Assembly: GCF_029168945.1 (NCBI RefSeq)
Contig: NC_083610.1
Span: 51,973,429-52,037,428 of the forward strand
Direction of reading: 5' to 3'
DNA: 64,000 bases
Origin: Cannabis sativa
Taxonomy: Eukaryota > Streptophyta > Magnoliopsida > Rosales > Cannabaceae
Shown: piece by piece, positions 60,565 through 64,000 of the stretch
How the letters are laid out: every line of letters begins with the position of its first letter
How positions within the stretch are numbered: position 1 is the first letter of the stretch
Notes under the pieces: model-generated
Told to the model about the DNA's origin: nothing
The model's input: the letters and a program-made list of their open reading frames with translations, nothing else
The model's database searches: none
Translations under genes and position numbers: made by a program

Positions 60565-62915
60565 TTATAATTTGTGTGTTTCCATCAAACACTGGCCAGC
60601 AACTGAGCATTCAAAAAATAAGTGCTGACATGTTTCCATCTGCATATTACACAAGCAGCAAACACCAGTAAGCTGAACACCAAATCGCAACAATCTGTCC
60701 TGTGTTTTCAGCCTATTAAGCATGGCCAACCAAGCTATAATATTGTGTTTGGGGGTGTTGAGTCTTGACCAAACTTCCTTGCACCAATGTTTTCGAGTTA
60801 TGGGGGATAGTAGCAAGTCATAACCTACTGAGATGGTGTACTTCTGCTTCTGAAAAACAGTAGGATCCATCGAACTTCTGAGCTGATCTTTGAGAGCTAC
60901 CATCTTCTTCCAATACCAGCTAGAGTGTATTGAAGAAGAGTAGTCCCACCAATCTTTATTTTTAATATATACACTGTGAACCCATCTAAGCCATAAGCTC
61001 TCCTACTTATTTGAGATAGCCCAAATGTACTTACATATTGCAGCTTTGTTCCAGATTTCTAAATTCTTGATTCCCAACCCTCCAGATGCCTTGGGTTGAC
61101 ATATGCTATTCCAAGCAACAGAGCCTGCACCTTGTAACATAGCATGACCTTTCCAAAGAAAAGCCCTACAGATGGCTTCAATGGATCTCAAGACTTTCTT
61201 TGGAAGAATCATCATTTGACTCCAATAGCCTGTATAGCAATCAGAACTGAGTTAATTAAAGTGATTCTCCTAGCAAAGGAGAGATTCCTGGAGCTCCAAC
61301 TTCTAATTCTAGCAGTCATTCTCTCAGCTAGAATTTCACATTCTTTTCCTGAAATCCTCTTCCCACATATTGGTATTCCTATATAGGTAAAAGGCAACTC
61401 CTGCTTTATGAACCCTGATATCTGCATAATATGGTTCACTTCTCTAGGCTTCATGTTACTACAATATATGGCAGTTTTACTGGCATTTGGATACAGTCCA
61501 GATGTAAGAGAGAAAGTTTTTAGTGCCTGCAACATGTATAGAATACTCATGAAGTCTCCATGACAAAATAAAAGGACATCATCTGCAAAAGCAAGATGAT
61601 TAAGTTTCAATGCAGAACATCTATCATGAAACTTGAACCCCTCTTTTTCCCCAACTTTCTTCATCAATCTAGATAAGTACTCCATGCCCAGAACAAAAAT
61701 TAAGGGCGATATCAGATCACCTTGCCTAATTCCCCTCTTGGCTTCGAAGAAACCATGTAGCGATCCATTGAACATCAAAGAGAATTTTGGAGTTGTAATG
61801 CAATTCATAACTAAATGAATGAATTTCTCAGGGAAGTTCAAGCCAGATAGCATCTCTTCTAGAAAGCTCCATTCAATCGTATCATAAGCCTTTTGGAGGT
61901 CCAGTTTGATCATGCAACTAGGCTTGTTTGCCTTTCTACCATAGTGTCTCACTAAATCTTGACAAATCAAGATATTATGTCCTATAAATCTCCCTTTAAT
62001 GAAACCACCTTGAGACTGTGATATTATTGAAGGGAGGATATTATTGATTCTAGAACTCAATAGCTTGGTTGCAATCTTGTAAATCACATTGCAATAAGCA
62101 ATTGGTTTGAAATCTTTGACAGAATTAGGACACTTAATCTTAGGCACCAAAGTAATTATGGTAGAATTGATTTCCTTCAATATGTTACTTGATTCCAAGA
62201 ATGATTTCATAGCCCCACATATCTCATTTCTAATAATCTCCCAATTGTCTTGGTAAAAGCTGCTGGAGAAGCCATCTGGACCCGGGGATTTGTTCCCAGG
62301 AATACTGAAAACAACCTTTTTTATATCATCTTCACTGAACTCCTGTAATAACCAATCTGCCTAATCCGAAGTAACCAGAGGACCTTTGTTGAGAATGCTC
62401 CTTTCAACCTTCTTCCTGTGAGCTCTATTAGCACCCAGTAGGCTTTTATAGAAGTCAAGAAAAGTTGCTGTGATAAGATTTGGATCTGTAATTCTGCTGC
62501 CCTCTTGATTTTCAATGGAAAGTATGCGATTTTGCCTCAATCTATGCTTAATGCAAGCATGAAATAAGGAAGAATTCGTGTCTCCATCTTGTATCCAATC
62601 CATCTTGGCTTTTTATTTTAAAAAGGAAGTATAATCCTGCTGTTTTTGAAGCAATTTCTCACGGGCTGCTTTCTACTGCTGGTGTAAATTGGCCTCAAGA
62701 GGCTGCTGCTGCAACTGGTTTTGAAAAGCTTCCAGTTCAGCTTTGGCAACAGAAAGTTGCTTCTTTAAATCACAAAATCCTTCCTTATTAATCACCTTCA
62801 ATCTATCTTTGAATTGTTTCAGCTTGTAGACAACCTGAAACATTTTGCTACTCGAGATTCTCAAGTTCCACACTTCTCTTAATTTGTCATCATACTTAGG
62901 ATGACATTTCCACAT
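60565..62915 (-). pseudogene. Second LINE, ORF2 fragment (RT and zf-RVT)
   Basis: On the minus strand, 62915-62361 is the region between endonuclease and RT (a coiled KLKQFKDRLKVINKEGF stretch, then MDWIQDGDTNSSLFHA). From 62210 an open 332-residue RT segment shows [54 protein letters not shown] and the FADD catalytic box (about 61590). A frameshift near 61212 leads to AFLWKG and GGLGIKNLEIWNKA, then the zf-RVT part (NTPKHNIIAWLAMLNRLKTQDRL ... CCLCNMQMETCQHLFFEC). The endonuclease is absent and the 3' end lacks a poly(A), so both ends are cut. It belongs to a different group from the LINE at 41-46.7 kb. Confidence 0.9.
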
Positions 62916-63589
62916 CCTAAAGTATTTAAAAGGTTTTTTTCCCCCAAAAAAAAAAATTAATTATTTTTCATTAAAAAATCTATAAGTCGAACCCTTTAAG
63001 GCAAAAATACTAATTATTAATATATATCTAAGCATTGTCATTGGAGGAAGAGTTGGCCTAATATTTTTGACAAAAAAGCAAAGAGAGTGGGAGCGAGAAT
63101 TTTGGTTATTATAAAATGATTAGCTTTATAAGATGATCAAGAGTTGAACTTGAAGCAGGGCATCTCAAATATCAATTAGAGCAATGCTATATATCTTACA
63201 AATTATTTTGAATTAGTATCTTGAATGATGTGATAATGTTAACATTTAAAATATCTACCCAGAAAATTGAATCATAAATTCAAAAAATAATAGTTGTAAA
63301 ATGACATATTATTCATGATACAATATAATAATAGATGTTCATGATATAGATCGATCATTCATGCGCAAGGTGAAGATGGTCTTTCACTCTTTCTGATGAG
63401 GAGATTTTGAGATTTGAGATTCTTGGGAAGGGTGTATGTCGTTTGATGAATAATTTCTCTAGAAAATTCCCAATCCATTTCCATAGACATGGAGATGGGA
63501 TAAATTAGTTGATAATTTTGTAAGTAATATCAATTGTACCTCACAATAATAAGTATATCTTAAGGGTGTATGCCTGATTTGCATTGGGA
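62916..63589. other. Gene-free spacer
   Basis: AT-rich, with no supportable gene, RNA or repeat structure seen. Confidence 0.4.
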
Positions 63590-64000
63590 GAAACAGGGGG
63601 ATTAGTGGACTTGTTGTTGCTGTTGAGACTCAAGTTCTGCTGATGCTCAATTTTGTTATCAAAATTAGACTCAATTACAGTTGGTAAATACTCAATGTCT
63701 AAGGAAAAGGTTACATAAGATATGAGTTGGTTTTTAGGATAAGGTTCACCTACTAATGCTAGTAAATTTGACCAGGCCTTTTTCTGCTACAAGTAATCGT
63801 TCATAGAGGTTGAGCCCTTGCGTGTTGTTTGAATTAAAGTTTGATTATCATCCATTTTTGACTCTGAGTGTGCTCCATACAAATTTATGAGAGCTTTCCA
63901 CAATGCAACAACTGATTCACATTCCATCACCTCTGTTGCAATTCTTTCTGTCATTGAACTGTCTATCTAACCCATTAATAGTTGGTCACTTACAATCCAA
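63590..64000 (-). pseudogene. Antisense copia gag fragment at the right edge
   Basis: The minus-strand translation contains MTERIATEVMECESVVALWKALINLYG, then TRKGSTSMNDYL, LVGEPYPKNQLISYVTFSLDIEYLPTV, the gag core (UBN2/retrotran_gag) of copia polyproteins. Stops occur near 63970 and 63790. The start lies beyond the window. It may or may not be related to the plus-strand copia LTR at 59.7 kb, which has the opposite orientation. Confidence 0.65.

Overview
This window is intergenic nuclear DNA of a flowering plant, most likely a eudicot. I infer this from plant-type LTR retrotransposons primed by initiator tRNA-Met, plant LINEs whose ORF2 carries an RNase H, CACTA and Mutator-like DNA transposons, and a fragment of a plant-specific TCP transcription factor. 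I see no intact ordinary host gene, rRNA or tRNA. Nearly everything is transposable element sequence, much of it nested, and the few intact frames belong to elements.

Layout. 1-3727 is the 3' part of a Ty1/copia element with an open pol frame and a complete 3' LTR; it runs off the left edge. 3.8-4.2 kb is an old antisense copia RNase H remnant. 4.4-14.5 kb is an old chromoviral (Ty3/gypsy) LTR split by a nearly full-length chromovirus (gypsy-1, 5194-14075) whose frame is broken by TAG codons and one frameshift. 14.5-33.2 kb is a minus-strand Tat-type Ty3/gypsy element with a spliced antisense (+ strand) extra gene near its 3' LTR; its gag is split by a second chromovirus (gypsy-2, 25600-32697). 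33.2-37.4 kb is the right part of a CACTA (En/Spm) transposon. 37.7-38.2 kb is a TCP gene fragment. 38.5-39.2 kb is a tandem duplication, and 39562-40341 is a solo LTR with a perfect target-site duplication (TSD). 40767-46808 is a nearly complete LINE with long TSDs.

48260-59423 is a probable 11.2-kb Mutator-like element (MULE). Two diverged terminal inverted repeats (TIRs) are flanked by an identical 10-bp direct repeat. Inside are two small spliced, stop-free genes (a basic protein and a GRF zinc-finger membrane protein), a GC-rich array of 153-155-bp repeats, a 367-bp repeat block, and a FAR1/MULE-transposase-like C-terminus. 59.7-64 kb holds a copia 5' LTR with primer-binding site, a 5'-truncated minus-strand LINE, and an antisense copia gag at the right edge.

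How it fits together. Insertion order can be read from the nesting: gypsy-1 went into an older relative's LTR, gypsy-2 into the Tat gag, and CACTA sequence abuts the truncated Tat 5' side. The chromoviral LTRs share two hairpin or palindrome modules whose positions are conserved. The strongest candidates for something undescribed are the MULE with its cargo genes and tandem array, the intron-bearing antisense gene of the Tat element, and the composite 5' end of the LINE. All calls come from reading the sequence; no database search was possible.
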